Below are positions 63,831 to 64,000 of a stretch of DNA of 64,000 nucleotides, one piece after another. This DNA is from Sympetrum striolatum. Lineage: Eukaryota; Arthropoda; Insecta; Odonata; Libellulidae. The position numbers and the translations under genes are program-made. The notes beneath the pieces are model-generated. The model did no database searches, was not told where the DNA came from, and saw nothing but the letters and a program-made list of their open reading frames with translations. Where the stretch lies: contig OX388351.1 of assembly GCA_947579665.1 (NCBI GenBank), positions 56,924,939-56,988,938 of the forward strand, written 5' to 3'. Position 1 is the stretch's first letter; each line of letters begins with the position of its first letter.

Positions 63831-64000
63831 TGGAATCAGATAATTGAATGGCGATAAAATTCAGCATCCACTAGTCCGTTAATTTTCGGATGGAATTTCA
63901 GCATAATCATCCCAGCGTGTCGAATCCGAAAAAGTTTAGATAAATTCGAGATCAAAGAAATGAAAACTTATGACTAAATTAAAAGATTTCAGTACCAATT
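63831..64000. other. AT-rich end of window
   Basis: Nothing recognised. Confidence 0.4.

Overview
The window reads as nuclear DNA of an arthropod, most likely an insect with a large, repeat-rich genome. The grounds are one short spliced immunoglobulin exon of a kind typical of arthropod Sidestep-family receptors, animal transposon fossils (a pogo/Tigger-type transposase, non-LTR retrotransposons, a tRNA-derived SINE, long-inverted-repeat MITEs), and tens of kilobases of AT-rich DNA without usable reading frames. Nothing prokaryotic is present: no operons, no dense coding, no CRISPR. Species cannot be named from what I can see.

The only confident host coding sequence is a 133-nt exon on the minus strand at 19036-19168. 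It encodes the start of an Ig V-type domain and has consensus splice sites on both sides. Since I find no neighbouring exon, the rest of the window is best read as very large introns of that gene plus possible intergenic DNA. The intron on its 3' side would be at least 19 kb and the one on its 5' side at least 44.8 kb, unless small exons have escaped me.

Layout. 1-10 kb: AT-rich non-coding DNA with a few GC-richer patches. 10-13.1 kb: a purine-rich patch, a 150-bp tandem duplication and two foldback repeats, including a nearly perfect 2 x 83 bp inverted repeat at about 12.9-13.1 kb. 16.6-17.7 kb: a decayed pogo-type transposase 3' end. 19.0-19.2 kb: the Ig exon. 20.9-23.1 kb: two small hairpins and a 665-bp MITE with inverted repeats of about 240 bp. 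25.2-26.3 kb: a 5'-truncated LINE and a SINE. 27.6 and 44.5 kb: two copies of one dispersed repeat in opposite orientation. 37.9-39.0 kb: an RTE-like LINE fossil split by a nested insertion; a shorter relative lies at 56.0-56.4 kb. 41.4-42.1 and 47.1-51.2 kb: two members of a repeat family with shared ends, the second carrying about 3 kb of extra sequence. 59.2-59.4 kb: a second SINE copy with a perfect 11-bp target-site duplication. 60.4-60.8 kb: a duplicated module.

Between the repeats lie roughly seventeen GC-richer islands of about 0.3-1.2 kb. They contain open frames without recognisable protein character, so I annotate them as non-coding islands and not as genes. I found no convincing new multi-gene system. 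The items most worth following are the isolated Ig exon, the foldback with a hammerhead-like core, the SINE family with target-site duplications, and the paired-end repeat with captured sequence.
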